From positions 806,001 through 870,000 of the forward strand of contig CAJVGD010000013.1 in the NCBI GenBank assembly GCA_910890315.1: a stretch of 64,000 nucleotides of DNA. The letters run 5' to 3'. This document shows, piece after piece, positions 62,266-64,000 of this stretch (within the stretch, counting starts at the first letter, position 1; each line of letters begins with the position of its first letter). This stretch comes from Serendipita indica DSM 11827 (lineage: Eukaryota; Basidiomycota; Agaricomycetes; Sebacinales; Serendipitaceae). Below the pieces are notes generated by a model. The model was not told the DNA's origin. It saw only the letters and a list, made by a program, of their open reading frames with translations, and ran no database searches. Both the position numbers and the translations under genes were made by a program.

Positions 62266-64000
62266 ATGCACGAGATTGTCTATCTTCAGCTAGGGAATCT
62301 TCCAAACTATATCGGAACGCACTTTTGGAACGCACAGGACGCATATGGCGAGGACGAAGTGAATCCAGAGGTCTCATGGTCTATTCGAGAGCGAATAGAA
62401 GGGATGCGGGCCAGTAGTCTCAATATAATAGCATATTATGACTAATTTGCTTCCAGAAAGTTGTCGTTTACCGCCCAAGATTGCTCATTTTCGACTTTCG
62501 CAGTCAGTCTCGCTCATTGCCTTGCCGTCCCTCTTTGACAATCATCCTCCCGTAAATGAAGAGAACTTGGGAGGGCTACAAAACTACTCTGTTGATTGGG
62601 AGCCTGGAACGATTGACGGCTCTTCAACACCAAACACAGAGGAAACTTGGTGCGTTTGCGAGGTTTCCCTTTTACGTGTACATAAGTCAATACATTATCC
62701 TAGGGGAGAGCGCGTGCAGACTCTAGAAGCGCCGCTTATTCCTCCATCTCGATACTTGGAGCAACTACACAACCAGGACGAAAGCCAAGCCAAAGTGGGG
62801 GATGAGAATCAACTAAGTGAGACCCCCCGTCCGAATCCAAGAGAGGTCCGCTATTGGTCCGACTTTAGCCACGTCCATTTTGCGCCAGAGTCGATACAAG
62901 CGCTCTCTTCCTCTGTAGAATACAACGCAAACGGCCTAGTTGCCTGGCATGAAGGGCGCTCAGATTTTGAACGCTACGATGCTGTAAGTAGTCTTCCCTC
63001 GGCAGCCACTTCTCACTTTGTGTGGTAGGAAATGGACGTGATGGATGGTCCTGTCCGCCAATTGGTCGAGGAATGTGACTCTCTGCAAGTATGTACTCGA
63101 AACTATATGGACGGCTTCTTACGACTCAGGGATTCCAAGGCATTGATCATTCACCCACAATGGCAGGATTTTCTTCCTGTCTTTCCGAGCGGATCGTCGA
63201 CGAGTTTCCAAAGGTACCTAAGATACAGTTTACGCTTCTAGATGGCTATAAGGCAATTCTAGGGGCAACCTCCGTTGCGGTGAGTTATACACTATCGAGA
63301 AGCCACCCGGAATCATAATAAACGATAGCACTCACCACAGAGAATTCTCTCGAACATACTCTGTCTTCATTCTCTCTCACGATTGCACGATACTGCGGTT
63401 CCGCTGAACCCATACGAAATGTGGCCGGATTGCCCCTTGAGAGACCGACTTTCGTTGTTCGAGACGGTATGTCTGTCGGAACACAAAGAAGAATCGTTGA
63501 TCACGTTTAGTATTCTGAATATAATATCTCAGCAGTCTATGCAGCTCACATTGAGACCATCACTTGGGGTACTCGGTAGGAAGTCTTGGTGGGTGATCAC
63601 GCTCTATTGATGAAAAAAAAACCAGACGACGGGGAGCGGAACGACATGCCGAATACATGGTGAATCGAATGAACGTGGACGGAAGGATGCCGTTTGCATG
63701 TCTCGGTGGAATAGTGCCGATGATCGATCAAGACGACCCCTTTAAACCTTCCTCAGTTCTGGATTTGACGCTTCCCGAGGTAATTTTCAATCTATAAATT
63801 GCTCGTCTTGACTCTGAATCAATTCCTCAGCATCAAGGAAGAGCCAACGATACTCTGACGCGATACAACGTACTCAGAGGAGCCGTCGGTGATCTACGGA
63901 GCAGCAATCGTCCGTCAATTGAGCTGTGAGAGCGCTCGGCCACACTTCGTTTGACATACTGACGGTACAATCACGCAGGATTGATTCAAACCCCTATCCA
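62266..64000 (+). CDS. DML1: Misato/DML1 tubulin-like protein, 3' end beyond the window
   Basis: DML1/misato is a tubulin- and FtsZ-related protein involved in mitochondrial DNA inheritance and morphology. The start MHEIVYLQLGNLPNYIGTHF then WNAQDAY is the family signature at 62266. The tubulin-like second segment is EVRYWSDFSHVHFAPESIQA, followed after an intron by EMDVMDGPVRQLVEECDSLQ and, after another, FQGIDHSPTMAGFSSCLSER. Later exons include SLTIARYCGSAEPIRNVAGL, NRMNVDGRMPFACLGGIVPM and LTRYNVLRGAVGDL. An apparent TGA near 63929 is best read as lying in an intron starting there (gtgagag) with an acceptor at about 63980, after which IDSNPYP runs to the window edge. So the gene is truncated only by the window. 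Confidence 0.88.

Noticed and set aside
63929-63931. TGA as a premature end of DML1
   Set aside because: It sits in a standard intron start (gtgagag) with an acceptor near 63980, and DML1 proteins continue beyond this point.

Overview
The window reads as nuclear DNA of a filamentous basidiomycete fungus, most likely an Agaricomycete; a Cantharellales-type genome such as Rhizoctonia/Ceratobasidium is only a guess. The evidence is closely packed housekeeping genes, nearly all cut by many 45-65 nt introns with GTRNGT-type donors, fungal-type orthologues (SET2, UTP10, PAN3, DEF1, CLA4, LTE1, DML1), and 5' ends of divergent genes often within 50-250 bp. I found no bacterial-type operons, CRISPR arrays, rRNA or convincing tRNA genes. 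Gene ends below are start and stop codons; every multi-exon gene contains introns that I placed by eye.

Layout. 1-3835 (-): N-terminal part of separase, running off the left edge. 4136-11181 (-): UTP10, an SSU-processome HEAT protein. 11716-14500 (+): mitochondrial-type PPR protein, followed by a small unknown gene (14590-15319, +). 15370-18295 (-): H3K36 methyltransferase SET2, divergent from Pol I subunit RPA49 (18574-20172, +). 20453-23620 (-): importin beta KAP95, divergent from LSM7 (23838-24354, +). 24458-26948 (-): PAN3, almost touching head-to-head choline-phosphate cytidylyltransferase (27004-28261, +). 28262-31288 is the only gene-poor stretch: AT-rich, made of decayed repeats, with a 396 bp nested insertion (387-388 bp of new sequence plus one target-site copy).

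The right half holds: DEF1 (31289-34229, -), BAP31/YET3 (34354-35268, -), UBP6/USP14 (35351-37611, +), an LTE1-like RasGEF (37827-42514, +), DAHP synthase (42754-44394, -), PIH1 (44475-45442, +), a two-LIM-domain protein (45459-46656, -), a YNC13-like C2/Munc13-homology protein (46744-51409, +), an intronless 749-aa PPR protein (51464-53713, -), a SUV39/Clr4-like H3K9 methyltransferase with a long N-terminal extension (53880-57521, +), the PAK kinase CLA4 (57706-60549, -), a CNOT11-like protein (60703-62155, -) and DML1/misato (62266 to the right edge, +).

These genes do not form a cluster with one function. They are a random housekeeping set, although several fall into shared processes: mRNA deadenylation (PAN3, probable CNOT11), histone methylation (SET2, SUV39-like), ribosome synthesis and Pol I (UTP10, RPA49), and mitosis, polarity and septation (separase, LTE1-like, YNC13-like, CLA4). 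I see no novel multi-gene system. The most interesting items are the overlapping 5' architecture of PAN3 and PCT1, several 9-25 nt microexons, three GC-AG introns, and a small transposon-like insertion whose empty site is preserved in a second copy of the same repeat nearby.
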